A stretch of 5,160 bases of DNA from Clostridia bacterium (GTDB taxonomy: Bacteria; Bacillota; Clostridia; Christensenellales; UBA1242). This document shows positions 1-5,070 of this stretch, piece after piece. The stretch spans positions 1 to 5,160 of the forward strand of contig JAQVLJ010000052.1 of the NCBI GenBank assembly GCA_028704215.1. Reading direction: 5' to 3'. A program made the position numbers and the translations under genes. Position 1 is the stretch's first letter; each line of letters starts with the position of its first letter. The notes beneath the pieces were generated by a model. It searched no databases and was not told the DNA's origin. It saw nothing but the letters and a program-made list of their open reading frames with translations.

Positions 1-1865
1 AATCTACTACGCAAACAATAATTACGTGAGCCATACAAAAATCTTGTTTTACAACTTGTTACAAACAAGAGTTTTTTTGCGCGAGTTATAGCAACATACA
101 TTAGACGTCTTTCTTCTTGCATATCGGAGTCATCTTTTCTATTGACAGGAAAAATTCCTTCTTCCGCTCCCACAATGAAGACTACATCAAATTCTAGTCC
201 TTTTGCACCATGAACAGATGCGATGCTTACCGTTGAAGCATCATCTTCTAACTCGTCAATATTGCTGATAAGCGAAATACTATCGATATAGTCTTTTATG
301 CTTGAATTTGGGTTTGCTTTTACAAAATCTTCCATAGACTGCAACAAAGAGTTCACGTTATAAAAACGCTCCATATCTGTTTCGTCTTGCAAATCAAAAC
401 CTGCCTTGATTCCAGAAAAATTGACTATATATTGCGTCAATTCAAATACATTGCTATTTGTTTTTTTCAAAATTTCTTCAAATAAATTTTTTAATGGTTC
501 CAGTTTAACTTTGAGTGCATTAGGAATGTCCACATTTTCACAATTCATAACCACGTCAAACAAACATTTGTTACATTCTTTTGCTATTTCTTCCAGTTTT
601 TTTATACTTGCGTCACCTATTTTCCTTTTTGGATAATTAATTATGCGCAAAAAATTTTCATTATCGTTGGGATTAAGAATTGCAACAATATATGCTAATG
701 TGTTTTTGATTTCTACTCGTTCATAAAACTTGAAACCATTATATATTTTGTGTGGTATATTATATGCCAACAACTTTTCTTCAAACGGTCTACTTAGAGC
801 ATTTACACGCATCAAAATTGCGATTTCGTTCGGGTTAACACCATTCTTGACCAAACGAGCAATGGTTCTTACAACGTATTCTGCTTCTTCTTTTTCGTCA
901 TAAGCATTATAGTATTTTACTTCTTCGCCCGTATCATTTGTTGTATATAGATTTTTTTCTATCAAATTATCATTATGTTTTATTAGTTCATTTGCTCTAT
1001 CCAAAATGTTTTGTGTGCTTCGATAATTTCGTTCAAGTTTTTTGATTTGCACATTTTGAAAATCATTCAAAAAATCCGCCATATTGCCAATGTTTGCACC
1101 ACGCCAACCATATATAGACTGATTTTCATCACCCACAACAAACAAATTATTATGTTTGCTTGAAATAAGTTTGATTATTTCGTATTGCACAATATTAGTA
1201 TCTTGAAATTCATCTACATGTACAAACTTGTATTTATTCTGAACACTATTCAAAACTTCTATTTTGTTTTTTAGTAAATAAAATGTTTTTATAAGTAAGT
1301 CATCAAAATCCATAGCGTTATTTTTTTTCAGTTCATCTTCATATCGGACAAAAACTTTTTCGATATCTTCTTTGTAATTCAAGTAGTCGACCATATCCAT
1401 ATATTCGCCAAGTGACATATTGTTGTTTTTTATAATTGCAATGTGATTTTTAATTTTTTCTCTAAGTTCATTTTCGATTGATAAACTTTCAAATATTTTT
1501 TTATATAGTTTTGAACTATCATTTTCAGAATATATCGAAAAATTACTAGTATAACCATCCAAAAAACTTGCGTATTGACGCAAAATTTTTACACACAAAC
1601 TGTGAATTGTACAAACAGTAACCTGTTCACCGTTAGGCACAATTTTTTGAATACGTGACTTCATTTCATTTGCCGCTTTGTTCGTAAAAGTAATTGCCAA
1701 AATATTTAGTGGATTAGCATTAAGTCCATCCACAAGATAATGCACTCGATAAGTAAGCAAGCGCGTTTTTCCACTTCCAGCACCAGCCGAAACAAGAATA
1801 GGTCCACAACCGGTTTTGACCGCAGAAATTTGTTCTTCATTTAAGAATTGAGCATAATCTATCAT
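1..1865 (-). CDS. pcrA: ATP-dependent DNA helicase PcrA/UvrD (SF1), C-terminus beyond window
   Basis: Superfamily 1A 3'-5' DNA helicase that unwinds DNA in nucleotide excision repair, in replication restart and in clearing RecA filaments or stalled complexes; it acts in the cytoplasm. About 621 codons are visible. SF1 motifs appear in order: Q motif around Q12, Walker A AGAGSGKT (27-34), motif Ia TFTNKAA (59-65), Walker B/DEFQDT (218-223), motif III GDENQSIYGWRGA (245-257), motif IV NYRST (280-284), motif V HGAKGLEFD (552-560) and motif VI VAITRA with arginine finger R595. Spacing matches PcrA of about 720-740 residues, so roughly 100 C-terminal residues are missing. The ATG at 1865 is the only sensible start: the Q motif lies just after it, an in-frame stop (TAA, 1886-1884) lies upstream, and no Shine-Dalgarno is visible. 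A strong promoter abuts the start (separate entry). Family assignment is very sure. PcrA rather than Rep or UvrD is inferred from the low-GC Firmicutes-like context. Confidence 0.96.
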   Translation of the reverse strand, partial: MIDYAQFLNEEQISAVKTGCGPILVSAGAGSGKTRLLTYRVHYLVDGLNANPLNILAITFTNKAANEMKSRIQKIVPNGEQVTVCTIHSLCVKILRQYASFLDGYTSNFSIYSENDSSKLYKKIFESLSIENELREKIKNHIAIIKNNNMSLGEYMDMVDYLNYKEDIEKVFVRYEDELKKNNAMDFDDLLIKTFYLLKNKIEVLNSVQNKYKFVHVDEFQDTNIVQYEIIKLISSKHNNLFVVGDENQSIYGWRGANIGNMADFLNDFQNVQIKKLERNYRSTQNILDRANELIKHNDNLIEKNLYTTNDTGEEVKYYNAYDEKEEAEYVVRTIARLVKNGVNPNEIAILMRVNALSRPFEEKLLAYNIPHKIYNGFKFYERVEIKNTLAYIVAILNPNDNENFLRIINYPKRKIGDASIKKLEEIAKECNKCLFDVVMNCENVDIPNALKVKLEPLKNLFEEILKKTNSNVFELTQYIVNFSGIKAGFDLQDETDMERFYNVNSLLQSMEDFVKANPNSSIKDYIDSISLISNIDELEDDASTVSIASVHGAKGLEFDVVFIVGAEEGIFPVNRKDDSDMQEERRLMYVAITRAKKLLFVTSCKTRFLYGSRNYCLRSR

Positions 1866-1871
1866 ATGTAA

Positions 1872-1900
1872 ATTATACCAAAGTTAGCAGTTTTTTACAA
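1872..1900 (-). promoter_or_regulatory. pcrA promoter, extended -10, predicted start at the ATG
   Basis: On the minus strand a -35-like TTGTAA (1900-1895) is followed by a 17-base spacer and a perfect TATAAT (1877-1872), preceded by TGg, giving an extended -10. Counting the last T of the -10 as position -7 puts +1 at base 1865, the A of the helicase ATG. This would give a leaderless mRNA, consistent with the lack of a ribosome binding site. AT-rich DNA makes chance matches common, but the hexamer, the TGn and the spacing agree together. Confidence 0.7.
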
Positions 1901-1957
1901 TCTAAAACGAAAACAATCTTTTCTTTTTTTGTCTAGAATGTCATTTAAAAATTATTG

Positions 1958-1969
1958 TTTTGTACAAAA
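1958..1969. repeat. 12-base perfect palindrome TTTTGTACAAAA
   Basis: TTTTGTACAAAA is identical to its reverse complement. It lies 7 bases before the larger inverted repeat at 1977-1994, in the divergent intergenic region, so it could be an accessory protein-binding site. It is short and mostly A/T, so chance is a real possibility. Confidence 0.3.
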
Positions 1970-1996
1970 TTTTACATAACATTTCAAAATGTTACA
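1965..1996. repeat. Direct repeat CAAAATnTTACA, two copies 20 bases apart
   Basis: CAAAATTTTACA (1965-1976) and CAAAATGTTACA (1985-1996) are 12-base direct repeats with one mismatch. The repeat period is exactly 20 bases, close to two helical turns, so two bound proteins would sit on nearly the same DNA face. The second copy overlaps the right arm of the inverted repeat at 1977-1994. Confidence 0.4.
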
Positions 1997-1997
1997 A
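1969..1997 (-). promoter_or_regulatory. Possible second, distal promoter toward pcrA
   Basis: On the minus strand TTGTAA (1997-1992) is followed by 17 bases and TAAAAT (1974-1969). It lies over the same palindrome as the plus-strand promoter at 1971-1998, so the region could fire both ways. Transcription would begin near 1962 and give pcrA a leader of about 97 bases. This is weaker than the proximal pcrA promoter. Confidence 0.3.
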
Positions 1998-1998
1998 T
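1971..1998 (+). promoter_or_regulatory. Distal promoter candidate for the 113-residue gene
   Basis: TTTACA (1971-1976, five of six bases to consensus), a 16-base spacer and TACAAT (1993-1998, five of six), preceded by TGt as an extended -10. The start site would be near 2005, leaving an untranslated leader of about 94 bases. The inverted repeat 1977-1994 fills the spacer and covers the first two bases of the -10, an arrangement typical of repressor operators. Confidence 0.45.
1977..1994. repeat. 18-base inverted repeat, candidate operator
   Basis: TAACATTTCAAAATGTTA has two perfect 8-base arms around a central CA. It occupies exactly the spacer of the plus-strand promoter candidate at 1971-1998. 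As RNA it would be a weak hairpin with one G-C pair and no loop to spare, so a dimeric DNA-binding regulator is the better explanation. I could not match it to a known box such as Rex, CodY or LexA. Confidence 0.45.
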
Positions 1999-2036
1999 AA
2001 AAAAAATTATAAGACAAAAATACAAAAATATTGCAT

Positions 2037-2065
2037 AGACGTTTTGCAAAATATGTCGTTATAAT
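2037..2065 (+). promoter_or_regulatory. Proximal promoter of the 113-residue gene
   Basis: TAGACG (2037-2042, four of six bases to consensus), a 17-base spacer and a perfect TATAAT (2060-2065). Predicted start is near 2072, giving a leader of about 27 bases containing the ribosome binding site. A 10-base palindrome TTTTGCAAAA (2042-2051) lies mostly in the spacer. Confidence 0.6.
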
Positions 2066-2086
2066 TGGATTTGTAATATTTTAATT

Positions 2087-2092
2087 AAGGAG
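2087..2092 (+). promoter_or_regulatory. Ribosome binding site of the 113-residue gene
   Basis: AAGGAG lies 6 bases before the ATG at 2099. It fixes that start over the internal in-frame ATG at codon 13 and is the main sign that this small frame is a real gene. Confidence 0.85.
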
Positions 2093-2098
2093 AAAATT

Positions 2099-2440
2099 AT
2101 GAAATATACAAGAAAAAAAGGCAACTTATACAATATGGCACGCGAAGCAAAAAACAGACTAAAAAATTACAAAAAAGAAAGCATCTTCAACACGTCTTAC
2201 AAAATTCAATCCTTTTCTCAAGAAGATGGCACACTCTACAAAAAAGTATGCAAAATACTTGAAAGTGATGAAATTATTACCAATCCGATTATGGAACTGG
2301 TAGACAAAGATTATTACTACTCGTTGTCTGAAGAATCAAAACAAAAATACATATTTAATCTATCTGACAAATACAAACAAATGAAAGAACGCTACTTCAA
2401 AGATAAATCTGCACAAATGAGCAAAGTATCCAATTTGTAA
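2099..2440 (+). CDS. Unrecognised 113-residue basic soluble protein
   Basis: I do not recognise the function. The protein has no hydrophobic segment long enough for a signal peptide or membrane helix, so it is probably cytoplasmic. It is lysine-rich, with about 24 K/R against 15 D/E, and has 11 tyrosines and one cysteine (C51). Residues 1-26 are strongly basic (ten K/R, one acidic) and could touch nucleic acid. Residues 44-56 and 64-103 look helical; the second stretch holds NPIMELVDKDYYYSL followed by an amphipathic DKYKQMKERY-type helix. It has its own TATAAT promoter, a good Shine-Dalgarno and a terminator hairpin directly after the stop, so it appears monocistronic. It is divergent from pcrA and convergent with rpsU. 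Its charge pattern suggests a nucleic-acid or ribosome-associated protein, but that is only a guess. It is surely a gene; its role is unknown. Confidence 0.85.
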   Translation: MKYTRKKGNLYNMAREAKNRLKNYKKESIFNTSYKIQSFSQEDGTLYKKVCKILESDEIITNPIMELVDKDYYYSLSEESKQKYIFNLSDKYKQMKERYFKDKSAQMSKVSNL

Positions 2441-2447
2441 TACAAAA

Positions 2448-2486
2448 AACACGCACTCATGCGTGTTCTTTTCTAATTTTTTTTTT
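2448..2486. terminator. Bidirectional intrinsic terminator
   Basis: AACACGCA (2448-2455) and TGCGTGTT (2460-2467) form a perfect 8-base-pair stem with a CTCA loop. On the plus strand a T-rich run follows (2468-2486), ending transcription of the 113-residue gene. On the minus strand the stem is followed by a T run (from A2447-A2444), ending rpsU and the cluster behind it. The hairpin lies between two convergent stop codons, which supports shared use. Confidence 0.9.
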
Positions 2487-2673
2487 AAAACTTACTCTTC
2501 TTTAATGCTCTTTTTCTTGCCGCTTCAGACTTCTTTTTACGCTTTATACTAGGTTTTTCGTACTGTTCACGTTTTCTCAAATCGCCAATGATGCCATCTT
2601 TTTGGCATTTGCGCTTAAAGCGTTTGATTGCACTATCAATTGATTCGGTTTCTCCGACTTTCACTGTGCTCAC
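2485..2673 (-). CDS. rpsU: 30S ribosomal protein bS21, GTG start
   Basis: Small-subunit ribosomal protein S21, which binds late near the 3' end of 16S rRNA and helps mRNA initiation. The 62 residues match the family throughout: MSTVKVGETESIDSAIKRFK at the N-terminus, RKREQYEKPSIKRKKKSEAA in the middle and a lysine/arginine-rich helical tail. The usual length is about 57-70, so it is complete. The start codon is GTG (2673-2671), chosen because the conserved N-terminus begins there and a near-perfect Shine-Dalgarno stands in front. It is the last visible gene of the minus-strand cluster, 71 bases after the HIT gene, with its own consensus promoter in that gap and a terminator 17 bases after its stop. 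In many Firmicutes yqeY follows rpsU; here it does not, since a convergent gene lies next. Confidence 0.98.
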   Translation of the reverse strand: MSTVKVGETESIDSAIKRFKRKCQKDGIIGDLRKREQYEKPSIKRKKKSEAARKRALKKSKF

Positions 2674-2677
2674 TATC

Positions 2678-2687
2678 TCACCACCTT
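2678..2687 (-). promoter_or_regulatory. Strong Shine-Dalgarno of rpsU
   Basis: AAGGTGGTGA on the minus strand matches the complement of the 16S 3' end (AAGGAGGTGA) at nine of ten bases. The GGTGG core is 7 bases from the GTG start. It decides the GTG as start and probably offsets the weaker initiation codon. Confidence 0.85.
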
Positions 2688-2705
2688 GTTTTCAAAATCT
2701 TTGTA

Positions 2706-2734
2706 ATTATAACCATTCTTTTTACAGTTGTCAA
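2706..2734 (-). promoter_or_regulatory. Exact consensus sigma-70/sigma-A promoter of rpsU
   Basis: On the minus strand TTGACA (2734-2729), a 17-base spacer and TATAAT (2711-2706) match the housekeeping consensus at all twelve bases. Transcription should begin near 2699, giving a leader of about 26 bases. Placed between the HIT gene and rpsU, it lets bS21 be made in excess of the upstream modification enzymes. Confidence 0.9.
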
Positions 2735-2744
2735 TATTTTAAGA

Positions 2745-3089
2745 CTAATTTATCCATCTTGCATCTAAATTTTCGCCACCAAGAATGTGTATATGCAAAT
2801 GTGCCACCGTTTGACCAGCATCTTCGCCTTGATTAATCATCAGTCTATAACCGTTTTTAAGTCCAAGCTGTTCTGCAAGTTCAGAAATTTTGTGTATTAT
2901 TCGACTTACGACTTGTACTCCCTCTTCAGTCTGCATAGAGAGTAATGGAAAATGCACTTTTGGGATTGCCAAAAGGTGAATTTTTGCCATAGGATTGATA
3001 TCTTTTATAACGATAAAGTCACCATCTTGATATAAAATATCTGTTGGTATTTCTCCTTTGATAATTGAACAAAATACACAATCTTCCAT
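2745..3089 (-). CDS. hinT: HIT-family (HinT-like) nucleotide phosphoramidase/hydrolase
   Basis: Histidine triad protein of the HinT branch, which hydrolyses AMP-phosphoramidates and adenylated adducts in the cytoplasm, usually as a dimer. The 114 residues match the usual length. Visible motifs are the zinc-ribbon-like CVFC (C4, C7), IKGEIPTDILYQD (10-22), DINPMAKIHLLAIPKVH (30-46), NQGEDAGQTVAHLHIHILGG (86-105) and the triad H97-H99-H101, with H99 expected to be the nucleophile. By analogy with zinc-binding family members, C4, C7, H46 and H97 may bind zinc; this is inference. The ATG at 3089 has AAGGAG 7 bases upstream. It follows mtaB by 16 bases and precedes rpsU, a place where a HIT gene is often found in Clostridia. 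Its true substrate is unknown. Confidence 0.95.
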   Translation of the reverse strand: MEDCVFCSIIKGEIPTDILYQDGDFIVIKDINPMAKIHLLAIPKVHFPLLSMQTEEGVQVVSRIIHKISELAEQLGLKNGYRLMINQGEDAGQTVAHLHIHILGGENLDARWIN

Positions 3090-3096
3090 ATCTAAA

Positions 3097-3102
3097 CTCC
3101 TT
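3097..3102 (-). promoter_or_regulatory. Ribosome binding site of the HIT gene
   Basis: AAGGAG on the minus strand, 7 bases from the ATG, within the 16-base mtaB-HIT gap. It supports independent initiation on a shared mRNA. Confidence 0.85.
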
Positions 3103-3105
3103 ATA

Positions 3106-4347
3106 CTATATTATCTCGGCAAGCATACTTTTCTGATTAATATCTTTAATTTTGACCTTATAAACTTTACCGATTTCTATTATATCATTTATTTCAACAT
3201 AAATATAGTTTTCTGTATATCCATAAGATTTTTTATCTTTATGCGCTTCAACTAATACTGTATGCTCAGTGTTAATATTTTCTCTCAAAAATGCTCTTGT
3301 TTTATGTTCTGCCAAAGCAGTCAATTTTTTTACACGATTTTGAGCCACATCTTTTGATACTTTTCCACTCATTTTTGAAGCAGCAGTCCCTTGCCTTTCG
3401 CTATAAGGAAAAATGTGCATATACGAAAACGGCAAAGACTCAATGTTGTCATAAGTAGTTTGAAATTCGACATCGCTCTCTTGAACAAATCCTACAATAA
3501 TATCGGTCGAAATGCAAGCAAAAGGAAATTTATTTTTGATTTGTGATACAACATGCTTAAATTTGTCAAATTTGTATTTTCTATTCATACGTTTCAATGT
3601 CTCATCACAAGCACTTTGCAAACTTAAATGAAAATGCGGACAAAAGTTTTTGCATTTAATCAAAGTATCCAAAAACTCATCTGTAACAACATTTACTTCA
3701 AGTGAACTTATGCGAAATCGCACATTAAGTTTGTCCACTTGCTTGACTAATTCTGTTAACGCTAGTTTGTTGTCAATACGATAATCTGACATATCAATAC
3801 CGGTCAATACTATTTCGCTTGCTTTAGATTGCTTAATCTCTGTCAATATGTCGTTCAAATCACGGCTACGACTACGTCCACGTAAATATGGAATAATACA
3901 ATAAGTACAAAAGTTATTGCATCCGTCCTGAATCTTTATAAATTGACGTACACGTATGTTTTTTGCAAATTGCATATTGGCATATTGACAAGGAATCTCA
4001 AATATTTCTTTTTTACATTCGTTAATTATGTCAACAATATTTTCTTTTCCATGACTACCTATAACAGCAATTACATTTGGATAGTCACAAAATTGCTTTA
4101 CTTCTCGTTGACTAGCACAACCACAAATAACAATCTTTGCTTTTTCATTAATTTTGTTTATTTTTGCTATGGTCTGTCTACTTTTTCTTTCTGCAATATT
4201 CGTAACTGCACAAGTATTTACAATATAGATATCTGCTTTTTGTAGATCCATACACGTAGAAAAATTGGCACGCTCCAATTGCGTTGCCATACTTTCACTT
4301 TCATATTCATTGACCTTACAGCCAAGGGTCAGTATACAGACTTTCAA
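3106..4347 (-). CDS. mtaB: tRNA (N6-L-threonylcarbamoyladenosine(37)-C2)-methylthiotransferase, TTG start
   Basis: Radical-SAM methylthiotransferase that converts t6A37 to ms2t6A37 in tRNAs such as tRNA-Lys, improving codon reading. The 413 residues hold three domains. The N-terminal MTTase domain (1-~120) has cluster cysteines C10 (LGCKVN), C46 (NTCAVT) and C77 (CGCASQ). The radical-SAM core (~131-330) has C143, C147 and C150 in CNNFCTYC, followed by IIPYLRGRSRSR. A TRAM RNA-binding domain occupies about 357-413. The GCKVN and NTCAVTN forms fit MtaB rather than MiaB or RimO. The start is TTG (4347-4345), placed directly after the rsmE stop and in the same frame; the conserved CILTLGCKVN begins at residue 4, and the next ATG (codon 20) would lose C10. 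A GGGG run 7 bases upstream may serve as a weak ribosome binding site, and translation is probably coupled to rsmE. It is slightly short for the family, but all motifs are intact. Confidence 0.95.
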   Translation of the reverse strand: MKVCILTLGCKVNEYESESMATQLERANFSTCMDLQKADIYIVNTCAVTNIAERKSRQTIAKINKINEKAKIVICGCASQREVKQFCDYPNVIAVIGSHGKENIVDIINECKKEIFEIPCQYANMQFAKNIRVRQFIKIQDGCNNFCTYCIIPYLRGRSRSRDLNDILTEIKQSKASEIVLTGIDMSDYRIDNKLALTELVKQVDKLNVRFRISSLEVNVVTDEFLDTLIKCKNFCPHFHLSLQSACDETLKRMNRKYKFDKFKHVVSQIKNKFPFACISTDIIVGFVQESDVEFQTTYDNIESLPFSYMHIFPYSERQGTAASKMSGKVSKDVAQNRVKKLTALAEHKTRAFLRENINTEHTVLVEAHKDKKSYGYTENYIYVEINDIIEIGKVYKVKIKDINQKSMLAEII

Positions 4348-5070
4348 CTATCTACCCCATTGTCCCAAACTATTCATAACACAGCCAGCCAAAACAGTAC
4401 AAGCCACTTCTGCTTTCAAAATGGTTTTGCCAAGGCTAATACTCTTCACATGTGCCTTGTCAAATTCATCCACTTCGACAGGTGAAAAACCACCCTCACA
4501 ACCAACAATAATTGCCACATTATTCACGTTTTCAAAATTAAGGTTTGAATAGTTGTTTTTTTCATTTTCATAAGCCAATATTGTCAAGTTATAATTCGAT
4601 AATTCTTCTATAACTTGTTTTTTGTCAAGTATGCAAATTTCCAAAATTTTTGCTCTTTCACATTGTTTACAACTTTGTATGCTAATGTTTTTTAGTTTGT
4701 CCAATTTGTCATGCGAAACTTTAGCATTTGAATATTGACTGTGATACAACACCAGTTTTTCCACATTTAACTGAGTCAAATTCTCGACTACAGTATTTAA
4801 AGCGTCATTTTTTATAACTGCCAAAAAGACGGTTAAATGTTTGTTGCTGTTCGTGATATTATACTTTTTAGATATAACATTAGCAGTTACAATGTTTTTT
4901 GATATTTGAGATATTTGCAAAAAATAATCGTAGCCGTCGCCACAAAATGCGTTTATTTTGTCACCTATTTTGAGTCGGCGAACCAACGAAATGTGTCTTG
5001 ATTCTTGTTGAGAAAACGATATTTCATTATTTTTTAAATTGCTTTTTTCAAAATAAAATCTATCGTCCAT
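4348..5070 (-). CDS. rsmE: 16S rRNA (uracil(1498)-N3)-methyltransferase RsmE
   Basis: SPOUT-class (trefoil-knot) enzyme that methylates N3 of U1498 in 16S rRNA in the assembled 30S subunit, using S-adenosylmethionine. At 240 residues it has the usual length. Visible are the N-terminal PUA-like start with RHISLVRRLKIGDKI (25-39), the QSCKQCERAKI stretch around R139, the knot motif IIVGCEGGFSPVE (187-199) and the C-terminal SLGKTILKAEVA (212-223). The family usually shows GPEGG and LGxRILRxETA; here P is C191, the two arginines are T216 and K219, and T is V222. The fold and SAM site look intact, but the loop is divergent (see findings). The ATG at 5070 immediately follows the rpe stop; AAGGT 10 bases upstream is a modest ribosome binding site. 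It ends in TAG, abutting mtaB. The rsmE-mtaB pair is conserved in Firmicutes, often after dnaJ and prmA; here rpe takes that upstream place. Confidence 0.93.
   Translation of the reverse strand: MDDRFYFEKSNLKNNEISFSQQESRHISLVRRLKIGDKINAFCGDGYDYFLQISQISKNIVTANVISKKYNITNSNKHLTVFLAVIKNDALNTVVENLTQLNVEKLVLYHSQYSNAKVSHDKLDKLKNISIQSCKQCERAKILEICILDKKQVIEELSNYNLTILAYENEKNNYSNLNFENVNNVAIIVGCEGGFSPVEVDEFDKAHVKSISLGKTILKAEVACTVLAGCVMNSLGQWGR

Noticed and set aside
406..636. Open frame of 76 codons on the plus strand
   Set aside because: It lies antisense inside the helicase coding region, has no ribosome binding site, and its hydrophobic F/S/L-rich product is typical of a frame opposite AT-rich coding DNA.
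1977..1994. Inverted repeat as a transcription terminator
   Set aside because: The stem would have one G-C pair and only a two-base loop, with no T run after it on either strand.
1957..2000. WalR-type tandem box (TGTWAH, 5 bases, TGTWAH)
   Set aside because: TGTAAA and TGTACA occur on the minus strand but only 4 bases apart, and the other TGTAAC does not pair at the right spacing.
1866..2098. Replication origin or DnaA-box cluster in the AT-rich intergenic region
   Set aside because: No TTATCCACA-like boxes are present and the neighbouring genes are not dnaA, dnaN or rpmH.
2588..2836. Open frame on the plus strand across rpsU and the HIT gene
   Set aside because: It is antisense to two certain genes and to the rpsU promoter, and has no Shine-Dalgarno or recognisable protein.
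3943..4552. Three plus-strand open frames opposite mtaB and rsmE
   Set aside because: The sense strand carries clear conserved motifs throughout; the antisense products are low-complexity and lack initiation signals.
4858..4863. TATAAT on the minus strand inside rsmE as an internal promoter
   Set aside because: No -35-like hexamer lies 16-18 bases upstream and it sits in the middle of a gene with no start downstream that needs it.
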